Assembly: GCA_963971575.1 (NCBI GenBank)
Contig: OZ020612.1
Location: 70,553,869-70,617,868 of the forward strand
DNA: 64,000 nucleotides
Source: Liopterus haemorrhoidalis
Lineage: Eukaryota; Arthropoda; Insecta; Coleoptera; Dytiscidae
Direction of reading: 5' to 3'
A program made the position numbers and the translations under genes. Each line of letters starts with the position of its first letter. The first letter of the stretch is position 1. Of the stretch, positions 12,574-21,916 are shown piece by piece. The notes beneath the pieces are model-generated. The model saw nothing but the letters and a program-made list of their open reading frames with translations. It did no database searches and had not been told where the DNA came from.

Positions 12574-13135
12574 CTGAAAATTAAAATAAAAATATTATCT
12601 ATAATATAATAAGGCAACGTGTGTCCATGCCTGCGTGGGTGCGTGGAAGTTGTCTGAAATCTAAAACAATTGAAGCCAGGTTACGAAATGTAACGAAATA
12701 TTCGAGTTTATATTGTCGTATAACGCGTACTAATAGTAATAGTTGTTAATTGATTTGTTTACACAAAAATAATAAAAATTAAAATTATTAGTAGCAGAAA
12801 AATAATTATTTAAAAAAATATTTGGTTTTGATGAAAGTAAGTAAGAAAAATGTGACTTTCTTTTCTTTATTATTATTTTTTGAATGCTTTATTATTTTTT
12901 TATTTCTACAATTAACGTTTTAAATTATCTAACGTCTTAAATTTTCAAAAGTGTAAATGTAATGTATTGAGTAAAACTCGCCTTAAAATAATTTTTACCA
13001 AGAATTACCGGCCGAGTTTGGTCATTCATATCAACGTCACTAGGTGACAACTTATTTGTGTGAATTTAAAATTGGTTGGAAATATTTAAAATATTTTGAT
13101 AAAAATTACAAATTAATACATTCAATAGTTTGCAC
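12574..13135. other. Msp300 intron 13, left part
   Basis: AT-rich intron DNA between exon 14 and the MITE at 13136. I see nothing recognisable in it. Confidence 0.6.
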
Positions 13136-13576
13136 TAAAGTCACTAGATTATATAAAGTAGCGCAACGGCGGCCATACTGGGGCTAAAAATGTCGCCAAC
13201 ATAAATAATTTTCAGTGGTTCCAACAGTACAAAAATAAGAAACTAGTAATACCAAAATTTTTATTTTTAACATTATAATCACGATTTTTCTAATCAAAGA
13301 TGCACTATAACAAAATTGTGGTACAATTTCAGTTATTTTTTTTTATTTTCATTAAATGAAATGGATATAATATATAAATATAAATGAAACTTAACCTTAA
13401 ATATTCAAAACGCTGACAAAGGAGGTTATTAAATGAGAGCGAGAGAGAGATGTGACAGCGCAGACGCAAACTTAAGAACGTAAAAATTGCTGCTTTAGTT
13501 TGCTTAACAGGGGAACCAATGTTGCCAGTCGGCTTCTTCAAAGGCTTGCGCTACTTTGTATAATCCAGTGATTTTA
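13136..13576. mobile_element. hAT-type MITE, family C copy 1
   Basis: The terminal inverted repeats begin TAAAGTCACTAGATTATA on the left and end AATCCAGTGATTTTA on the right. A second copy in opposite orientation at 56932-57562 has a perfect 8-bp duplication. This copy lacks the insertion that interrupts copy 2, so it shows the empty site. No coding capacity. Confidence 0.75.
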
Positions 13577-13660
13577 TAATGAACCGCATAGAGCAATAGA
13601 AATGAAGAAGAAGTAACGCCCTTGTATATGCACTTATTTAGAAATGTGAAAAATTCTTAC

Positions 13661-14102
13661 CTTTAGTCGTTCTAAATTAGTATGTAAACTAACTCTTTCT
13701 AAATCAATATCTCCCCAGAGCAGCACAGTATTATGTGTAGCATCTAACCACTCATGAGCATCCAAAACAGCTTTACTGTATTGCTGGTGGTCACTCACAA
13801 TAGCTTCATATCTCTCAACGAAATTCTGTGCTCTCTTCAGTAATTTGGCGTGTTGTTCCGTTATCGAAGCTAATTGCTGATCAATTTTCTCGTTCCGTTC
13901 GGGTAGAGACTCGACTCTATCTCGGAGATCAATGATGTCCTGCTGGTGCGCCAAAGCATCATGCAACAAAGCACGATAAATTTGTAGCTGAGCTCTTTTC
14001 TCGTCCAAAGTTGTTTTAAGTTCTGGCTCTTGTGGCAGTTGGAGTTCTGCCTCTCTGAGCCAACGTTTAATATTTTCTGCGCATTCTTCAAAACTGTTCC
14101 AT
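13661..14102 (-). CDS. Msp300: Msp300 exon 13: spectrin-like rod (residues 4024-4171)
   Basis: A 442-nt exon completing the split Arg codon, with WNSFEECAENIKRWLREAEL as helix A and YSKAVLDAHEWLDATHNTVL as the next. It ends NLERLK in phase 0 at donor GTAAGA. A hAT-type MITE (13136-13576) lies 84 bp beyond the donor. It forms the ends of two spectrin repeats, with no other domain. Confidence 0.94.
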
Positions 14103-14236
14103 CTATAAAACACAAAAATTATTATTTATTTATTTAATATTATTGTCTGTCCAATATTCTTTCAAATTTTCATTCTTTCCAATTTTCTTTTCAATTTTTT
14201 TCTTTAAATTGCATAATAAATACACGTTTTAGTTTA

Positions 14237-15184
14237 AGGGCCGTATTCATAAACGTTCATAATTGAATTTAATGATGATAACAGTGCAAAATGATCATTA
14301 ATTTTTTTTTTCTATTAATGAATGCCAATAATGTGTTATGATCATTAAATGTTTCATTATATGTAATGTTGATATTGAAGTCCATTATAACATTATGCTC
14401 ATTATTTTATTGCTTGACAGATAAATTTGTATTGTCACTGTCAAATATTATTCACACCAAACATAGTAAAAAGTAAGTCTAAACCAACGAATTAAGGATT
14501 TTTTTGAAATTTAGTATTATTATGGATTTGTTGTCTGATTCTGACATAAAATTTATAGAACAAGTTATTAATATTTTACCAAGATCTTATTTATTTCGAG
14601 ACCGAACAAATCATTTTGCAATGTTCGATGATATTGAATTTAAATTAAGATTCCGTTTAAATAAAATGACTGTTGCAAATATATTACAAATTATTAGGGA
14701 AGATTTAGAAAAGGCCACGATGAGAAACATGCCTATAACCCCAATTAATCAGTTACTAGTAACCCAAAGATATTTTGCATCAGGTTTCACATTGTTTTGA
14801 TCAGTTTTTTACTCTCTATTGTACATATGTATTCTTCTAATATATGAAGTAATAAACTGCACTCGTTAGTCGTGAAGTTCTTACGTTTTTGCCTTTTTTC
14901 CATTTTGTAAATTCAAATGACAAGTGACACTGACAGCAATATTTTTAAATTTTGTTTTTGCAATATTTTTTCTTGACATAAAATAGTAAAAAATGAAAAA
15001 CATCCCTCGTAATTTTGTATTATGATCTTTACATAATTACTCATTTGCATTATGGACATAATGAAATGTTTCATTAAAATTTGTTTATTATTTTTATGAA
15101 TAGCAATAGAAATATTATGATCATTAAATATATTATGTTCATTACAAAATGTACGATTATGGACTGTTTAATGAATACGTCCCT
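14237..15184 (+). mobile_element. PIF/Harbinger element, internally deleted
   Basis: Imperfect TIRs (AGGGCCGTATTCATAAAC on the left, GAATACGTCCCT on the right) bound ~950 bp in Msp300 intron 12, with an N-terminal transposase remnant inside. The target duplication is not clear: the flanks do not match as TAA/TTA, so one edge may be eroded. The plus orientation is opposite to Msp300. Confidence 0.7.
14504..14800 (+). pseudogene. N-terminal fragment of PIF/Harbinger (HARBI1-like) transposase
   Basis: A 98-codon open frame containing DDIEFKLRFRLNKMTVANIL and ITPINQLLVTQRYFASG. It matches the region before the DDE domain of HARBI1-type nucleases, where a conserved "pl(T/S)p..qLL..LRfyAtG" segment occurs. 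The catalytic DDE part is missing, so it cannot encode an active transposase. Its boundaries agree with the surrounding TIR element. Confidence 0.65.
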
Positions 15185-15318
15185 CAGAGTAGAGCTAATA
15201 AATGGACATTATCGGACATTCCCGAAAAGTTTAGTTAGAACGCTGTGACTCGAGGCCTCAAATTGGGGCAATCTCTGTAAAACGGGACATCTGATAATCC
15301 TACCACATATCAACTCAC

Positions 15319-15839
15319 CTTGAAAGTTTAGCTTGTAATTCCCTTTCAGTGCTGTTGATACCATCATACAGACCTTCCAAAGCCTGTTGTAACTCTTGCA
15401 GTTGCAACCTGATGGTTTCTCTTCCTTCCAACGCGGTACTTGGATAACATTTCTCACCTAATTCCACAGTATTATTCAACAACAAAGTAGCACTTCCTTG
15501 CTGAGTCAATAATTCTTTCAAGATGTCACTTCTTTGGACAAGAATGTTCCTGGCACCGACTTCGATAGTTTCTTCACAAGTCTCAAATCTTGATTGAGCA
15601 GCAGCCAGCCAATCAGAACACTGACGATATTTTTCATTGTAAGCGCCGTGATCTGAAACGGCTTGTTCGCATTTTTTAACAATTTCCCGAGCTGTAGATT
15701 GGATTGATTGGAATCGGGATGTTATTTGTTGTACGTTTACTGAAATGCGAGTTTCTCCACTGCTTTGCATCAATTCTTGAGAATCGTCAGACATTTTATC
15801 GAAGTCCGATTCATTTTGTCTTAAGCTCAGTATCAATGA
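15319..15839 (-). CDS. Msp300: Msp300 exon 12: spectrin-like rod (residues 3851-4023)
   Basis: A 521-nt exon starting SLILSLRQNESDFDKMSDDS. It includes a clear helix A (YNEKYRQCSDWLAAAQSRF) and ends GINSTERELQAKLS plus two bases (AG) that join A of exon 13 to give Arg. The acceptor is TTTGCAG and the donor GTGAGT. It is one and a half spectrin repeats. Confidence 0.94.
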
Positions 15840-16396
15840 CTGCAAATATAAATCCAAAAAAAGTGTTAATTAATTTATAATAACAGTTAATTATAAACAT
15901 TTATAACTGATATTAATTACATATTTAGTAGGCCAGAGCATTTGTGTTCCAATGTTACTTGGAAAATTTAAATACTTATAATTTACACTTTTACATCCAA
16001 TTCAATTGTAATTGTACAACATTCAATGTTAATTTATATAAATTAAGATTTTGATTGAATTTTATGCAAAATTATGCATTAAGTGTAAAAAGCTAAACAA
16101 AAATTTGTGTGCTGTTAAAAAATTAAAAAAGAAAAATTGTTTAAAATTTCCATTCATAATTTTGTGCTGTTAAAAAATGAAAAAATTAAATATCCATTCT
16201 TGTTTACGTCATGAATGGAATAAAAAATAATTTATTTAAATATATTTGAGCCACTACTAAATATAATTAGAACTAAAAGAATACGGCGTTTACCAAAGAA
16301 GAAGTTTTCGTTGCTGCGTGGCAAAAACTAACTAAAGTAAAATATTTTCGTGTAACGAAAATATGTAAACACAAACCCAGCACCAGAGGTATGTAA
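15840..16396. other. Msp300 intron 11, left part
   Basis: AT-rich, with a short imperfect duplication around 16100-16190 (GTGCTGTTAAAAAAT-type segments). No gene or transposon end is visible. Confidence 0.6.
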
Positions 16397-16950
16397 TGGC
16401 GCGTCTACATCGAGGCAACATGGTGGCATGCGACCGTTCGACATGTTACCAATCTGCAGCGGTCTGATGGGAGCCGTGCGACATATTGCACGTTCCCGTT
16501 ACTTGGCGGTAAACATCAACGAGTTTTCGTGCGACACGCTTCCAGTTCTGAAAGCCATTTTGATGTTTGATAGTTATTTTAGAAGCATTTGTTTTTTAAA
16601 TTAACTAGTGTTGTCAGCGTTGCTGTATCAACAAAAATTATTGAGCAACTTAAATTTATTTAAGGTAAGTAAGTAAATATAAGTTTTGATAAAATAGAGT
16701 ATGAGAAATAATGAGAAACATAATTAAGTAAGGTTATGTTTTTGTTATGGAATTAAAATATGTTATAAAATAGTATAAATTAGCTTGATATTATTTATAA
16801 TTATGCGAATGCCATATAATTTCTGTGATCCGCCATATTTATTCAGTAAAGTGACAGATCTCGCAACAATAAACAGTAGGACGCTCCCAGTGTTGGTGTA
16901 GACACTAGTTCGTCGTGATGCCACCATGTTGCCTCAATGTAGACGCGCCA
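16397..16950. mobile_element. MITE with 34-bp TIRs and TAA duplication (PIF/Harbinger type)
   Basis: The left end TGGCGCGTCTACATCGAGGC and the reverse complement of the right end are nearly identical over 34 bp. They are flanked by TAA at 16394-16396 and TAA at 16951-16953. The 3-bp TAA duplication is the PIF/Harbinger hallmark. The 554-bp element has no coding capacity and lies in Msp300 intron 11. Confidence 0.85.
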
Positions 16951-17217
16951 TAAGGTTTCAGACAACTGTCGTACCTCGAAAAATTTCCCTTTTTTCCCTC
17001 TTGATAATATTACTGAATTTAAATGTTAAAATGCTTACTTCTTCTTTTTCTTAGTTCTAATTACATTATATTAATCTAAAAGCACATCAAAAATGCACTG
17101 CGTCAGCCACCACCTAAGAAGAACAAGACTACAAGAAAGTGATAGAAACAGATGACAACAAGAATATATCCCAAGATACCAATGTGCAAGTGCAGAGAGA
17201 ATTTGAAGAGATCTTAC

Positions 17218-17292
17218 TTGTTCCAGATGATCGGCCAATGATATGAACTCCTTTACATCACGTGTTCGAGATTCTATTACTTTTATGAGATC
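17218..17292 (-). CDS. Msp300: Msp300 exon 11: 25-codon micro-exon (residues 3826-3850)
   Basis: A 75-nt phase 0/0 exon encoding DLIKVIESRTRDVKEFISLA then DHLEQ, an amphipathic helix that continues the spectrin-like pattern. The acceptor is GTTTAG and the donor GTAAGA at 17217. Neighbouring exons are also in phase 0 at these edges, so skipping it would keep the frame; it may be an alternative cassette. It was found by matching phase, splice sites and coiled-coil character, so confidence is a little lower than for long exons. Confidence 0.85.
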
Positions 17293-17579
17293 CTAAACGA
17301 AAGGTTGTGTTAGGTACAATCAATTATTAAAAATGTTAGAAATGGAGATGATATGGTATTTTAAAAGCTTGGAAATTTTTAATTGGAACATACTTTCAAC
17401 ACTATAGAAGTATTAACATTTTGATTGAACAACAGAGAAATGTTATAAAACGGGATAGTTTAGTTATTTCTTGTATCTATGTCTATTTCTACGTTTATTT
17501 ATCAAATCACTGTTGTGCTATTTATTTTACTACCTAAATAAAAACAATACATACCATTTTTGGTAAACTAGGTTAGTTA

Positions 17580-18219
17580 CCGTATTTTTCGCACCATAAG
17601 ACGCACCTTTTTACACAGAAAAATCGTCTTAAAATTGGGGTGCGTCTTATGGTCCGAATATATAGGTACGTTTAAAAAGTGTGTGATGTTAGTGTGGAAT
17701 CAATTCAGAGCGCATAAAACTAATCAACCAAGAAAATATAATAAAAATGAATACAGAATCAGCTGTCATTTCTAGAGGCCTTACAAGTCAACCACCCTTT
17801 GATGTGTTGATTAATAAACCATTTAATAATTTTATGCGGGAAGAGTGGAACAAACGGATGATAAAGCCAAATCACGATGTTAGCAACAGGCGTATGAAAC
17901 AGACAGTTTCAGAAGTATCTGGGTAAAAAATTCTTGGGAAGCTGTAAAAGAAAAGACGATTATAAAGTCTTTTAAGAAATGCGGTATAAGCAACGCATTG
18001 GATAGTATCGAAGATGGTTTTTGAAGAGATTGATAATAGTTCAGACGAAAATAGTACGAACAATAACATTAACGAAAAGAGTGATAGTACAGAGAGTAAA
18101 AATGAACAGAATGTTGCTGGTACAAGTTATAGTAATAATAAATATTTTTTCTAAAAATTGTCTCATCAATTTGGGGTGCGTCTTATCGTCTGGTGTGTCT
18201 TATGGTCCGAAAAATATGG
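17580..18219 (+). mobile_element. pogo/Tigger-like element, internally deleted
   Basis: TIRs CCGTATTTTTCGCACCATAA (left) and the matching TTATGGTCCGAAAAATATGG (right) are flanked by TA (17578-17579 and 18220-18221). The interior keeps the C-terminal part of a pogo/Tigger-class transposase in the plus strand. It lies in Msp300 intron 10. Confidence 0.8.
17755..18150 (+). pseudogene. pogo/Tigger transposase C-terminal remnant, frameshifted
   Basis: Coding-like segments appear in two frames: first VISRGLTSQPPFDVLINKPF and NNFMREEWNKRM, then, after a shift near 17925, IIKSFKKCGISNALDSI and an acidic Ser/Asn-rich tail. The first matches the GGLTsxLQPLDvxxNKPFK region and the second the TIxxSFKKCGISNALDG region of jerky/Tigger/CENP-B-type transposases. 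The N-terminal DNA-binding and catalytic parts are absent. Dead copy. Confidence 0.7.
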
Positions 18220-18301
18220 TATGTATTATTATTTGTTACATTTTGTAATTATTTAACACAACTGTAAATAGCAAATGTAAGTAATTTATTTAGCTACATA
18301 A

Positions 18302-18597
18302 TTCCAACAGTGAAACCATGGAAACGAATGACATTTTTATAAATTTTAATTTTTTTACATATTTTGAAGAAAAAAAAATAAATAAATGGGAATTTTTTCC
18401 AAGAATTACACCAAAAAATAAAATGCAATGAAAAGGTAAATTTTATATTGACAATCAATTTAATCTAGAATTTGCAATGTCAGTATGATTTACAAAGCTT
18501 AAACAAAATGACCAAAAGTCCGAATTAATAGATAAAAATTAATGGATTTCAAAATATAATTACGCCTAAAGGTTTGGAATAGCCTATATTGTCGTAG
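18302..18597. mobile_element. Degenerate copy of the Tc1-like MITE seen at 38157-38565
   Basis: It shares the segment starting TTCCAACAGTGAAACCATGG and the downstream ATGATTTACAAAGCTTAAAC with the intact copy, with many substitutions. It is truncated on the left and ends in a decayed TIR (CCTAAAGGTTTGGAATAG). It lies between the pogo element and exon 10. Confidence 0.65.
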
Positions 18598-18879
18598 GTA
18601 AACAAGTGAGAATTTAAAAAATGTCAATTCAAGCAATCGTTCCATAGTCAGCTAAACAGATTACAAATGAAAAATGGAAAAATTATAAAAAACACTTGCG
18701 AAAAATCAGATTTTAAAATTACAGCGTCTGGGAATTTATATGATCAATTACTTGTCAATATATATGAGCAAAAGTAATTACTTAATGCCTGTAAAAATGT
18801 TTGATAAAAAGGGAAATAAATAAAAATAAATTTGTTAGTATGAAAAATGATTACCAAGCTATTAAAAATACATTATTAC

Positions 18880-20339
18880 CTGATACTTCTCAAGTTGTTC
18901 TTGTTTCTCCTCTAGTGTCGCCCGCAATGTGTAATTCTTCAAAGCTGTTTCAGCTTCCGATAACCACTGAAGTAACCTGTCGAACGATCCTTCATATTCA
19001 GACCATTGCTGCAACCTTCCTTCCAAGTTATGTTTAACATCACTTAGAGCAGCTATAAATTTCTCGAAATCGAATTTAAGATTCGTGACTTCCCTTTCCA
19101 TGGACTCTTTAGCCCTTCCAGGTAATTTACTAGTTTTGTTATTCACGTGATCAACTAATGCTTGAAGTTTTAAGTTTCCCTCAGCTGATTGGTCTTGAAG
19201 TTCAATTACTTTGGCAAGTCTGGATTGTAAAGCAGCTTTATTTCCACTATAGTCAGTGTAACTAGCAAGGCGATCCCAAAGTTGTTTCTGATAATCTTGG
19301 TAAGCTTTTTGAAGGTCTGAGAATTGTTGGTATATCTCCAAACTTTCTTCTAAACGTGAAATTGCTTTTTGAGTGTTCTTAACAAGGTTTTTATACCTTT
19401 TATTGATAGATTTTACAGTTTCTTGTACTTCTTGGTTGCCTTGCTCATCGTTTGTTAGTTGTAGCAATACTTGCGCTTTTTCTGTAACGCCTTCAATTAT
19501 TCTTTTGTGAGATAAAACTTCTTGTTGAGTTGTTTTATGTTTGAATAACTTGGCTCTAACTTCTTGAGCTGAAGACCAAGCTGATGGATCAAGTTCTAAT
19601 GATTTTTCCATTGCGTCCAACCAAGCTAAAGTTTGTTGTAACATTTCTTGGTAGCTGCTCCATTGTAGTGATTGTGCATCTTGTAATTTCTGCTGTCCTT
19701 TGATACCTTCTTCCAGTTTGTCCCACCTGTCTCTAATATCACGTAATTCTTTACGGATTTTCTCTCTTCCTGTAGCTGCAGTGTCAGGGAATAATCTTTC
19801 TCCAATAATTGTTAAATTGCTTAAACGATGTTCTGCCTGTTCTCTTTCAGATAGCAATACTTGCAGTCTACTGGACTTGGCTTCTATGTTATTAGCATAT
19901 TCTCCATGTTGTAGAGAGGCCAAATTCTCTTCCAGTGGTGTTAACCAATTAGATGTCTCTTCTAATTTATCCTGATAAGCTTTGTGATTCTCTACCAGAC
20001 CTTGCCATCTGTTTATCACCTCTTTGCTCAATACATGCAATAACTGATATCTGTTACTTATTTGAGATATGAGAGGTTTTATTCTGTCAGCTCCGCTGGT
20101 ATTTAATAAGGCGTGACTCCTGTCAACAAAGGCGTCGATGTCTTTTTCTTTTGCAGTGATAAGATTGCGCTGAGCAATATAAGCTTTAAGTTGTGCTTCT
20201 TTTTCTGGGAGTGATGCTTGTAGTTGTTGATCACGGAATTTTACTTCAGTAGCACGGAACCATTTGGTGTTTTCGTCTAACTGTGATTCGAATTCTTGCC
20301 ACTGTTTGAGGGCCAATTCTTGTTTTGCAGCAATGGCAT
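18880..20339 (-). CDS. Msp300: Msp300 exon 10: spectrin-like rod (residues 3339-3825)
   Basis: A 1,460-nt exon starting D|AIAAKQELALKQWQEF and ending EEKQEQLEKYQ at donor GTAATA. It carries about four spectrin repeats (YQDKLEETSNWLTPLEENL, SYQEMLQQTLAWLDAMEKSL, SFDRLLQWLSEAETALKNY). The acceptor ATCAG is preceded by the T-run of a family-B repeat only a few bases away; the whole upstream intron is essentially that repeat. Exit is in phase 0. Confidence 0.95.
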
Positions 20340-20345
20340 CTGATA

Positions 20346-21856
20346 AAAAAATATATATATGAATTGTGAATTTGAACACATTACAGGGTTTCGTACGTAT
20401 TTAGTATGAGATAAGATTTTTATTTCTAGTTTTTTTTTTCGTCCATTAATTTAAGTATTTAAAGCTTTCATTTAATATCAAAAAAAAAAAAAAATCAGAA
20501 TCTTTTCAAAAACTATATAAATGCGCATTGTTCTGATTTTTTTTCAGATTTTTAAACCAATCCCTCTGATAGACAGGGTGAAATAAAAGAATTTAAAAAA
20601 AAAAAAAAACTCTAGACCTTTAATTGGATGCCGCACATTACATTTAAAAACAAAATTACTTTTTTGAACAATAGACATAAAAAATTCGATAACTTTCCGA
20701 ACATACTATCCAGTTCACATAGCGCATTAGTCTGATTTTTATCAAATTTTTAATCCAGCCCCTGTGGGAAATACGTTGGGACAACAATTTCTTGGTTAAT
20801 TTTAGACAAAAACCGCCTCAAAATAATGTTACTTTCAAAAATGAAATTTTGTTCATTAATTTTCATGACATGCCACTCAAAATTAGATTTTTTTTTGTTT
20901 CTAATGTACATGTATGATACGAATAGGGTTTCCAATTATCCGACATTAATGAATATCCGGATATCGAATACAGAAAATTCAAAATATTCGGATATATCCG
21001 GATAACAAATAAGAAATTAAAGATAAAAGATTGAATTCAATATTCATGGTGTTTTATAACTAATTTATTTAATTTAATTTAAATATTTTAATTATATACA
21101 TTAATAATTCACAAAATAATAACAAAAATTATATAATTAAATTTATTTTACGTTTAAAAATGCGTATTTTAAAAAAATAATTGCAAAATAATAAAATGCA
21201 AAATAATTGTAAAAGTTTCAAAATTCAAGCGAGTTCTAATCTTTGTCCTAGTCAGGCCTACAATTGAAAAAACGCGCTCAATTGCAGTAGACGTTGGTTT
21301 TATTATAAAAAGTGCACTAAATAATATATTTAAATTATCTTACCTTTCTAAAGCAAACTTTTATTTTTAAAATAGTCTTTAAAAAACTCTAATTGATTAA
21401 TTGGAAATGAAACCTCTAATTCTAAAAATAGATTGATTAACGAAATTAAAGCTTTAATTCATTTACATATTTCGTCATTTGATTTAAAGGAACTCTTGTA
21501 AAGGCGAAAAAGTATAAAAAAACCAGGTAAAATGAAAAAAAATTTGAAAAAAAAAAAATTATTCAAAAAAATATCCGCATTATCGGATATTCTATGAAAA
21601 TTATCCGGATTATCGAATAGTCCAAATTGGTTGGATAATCCGGATATTCGGATATCCGGATTGGAAACCTTAGATACGTATATACTTTTCGATGTTTTTT
21701 TCGAATTCTGGGTATTTTACCTATATGGGGGTCTAAAAACTGTATATGTTGGCATAATTTCAACTATCTAGGTTGAGCCGTTTGACCACAATATATACCG
21801 TACAGACAGACAGACAGACAGACAGATAGATGCAAACGTGATACGAAACCATAAAC
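20346..21856. mobile_element. Family B repeat, interrupted by a hAT MITE; fills Msp300 intron 9
   Basis: The left end (A-run, then GAATTGTGAATT ... ACAGGGTTTCGTACGTAT) matches the start of the copies at 32273, 54042 and 60229. The right end has a (GACA)n tract followed by GTGATACGAAACCATAAA, an inverted relative of the left end. A hAT MITE (20924-21672) splits it. It occupies almost all of the 1,577-nt intron between exons 9 and 10. Confidence 0.75.
20924..21672. mobile_element. hAT-type MITE nested in family B
   Basis: TIRs TAGGGTTTCCAATTATCCG and the reverse complement of CGGATTGGAAACCTTA enclose 749 bp. The 8-bp flanks are GATACGAA (20916-20923) and GATACGTA (21673-21680), 7 of 8 identical. 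Subterminal regions are full of ATCCGGATAT palindromes, typical of transposase-binding arrays in hAT elements. It is non-coding. Confidence 0.8.
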
Positions 21857-21916
21857 AATAGTATTTATTTATATGTTAAACAACGGTAAAATGTAAAACC
21901 ACTTTATTTTTCTTAC

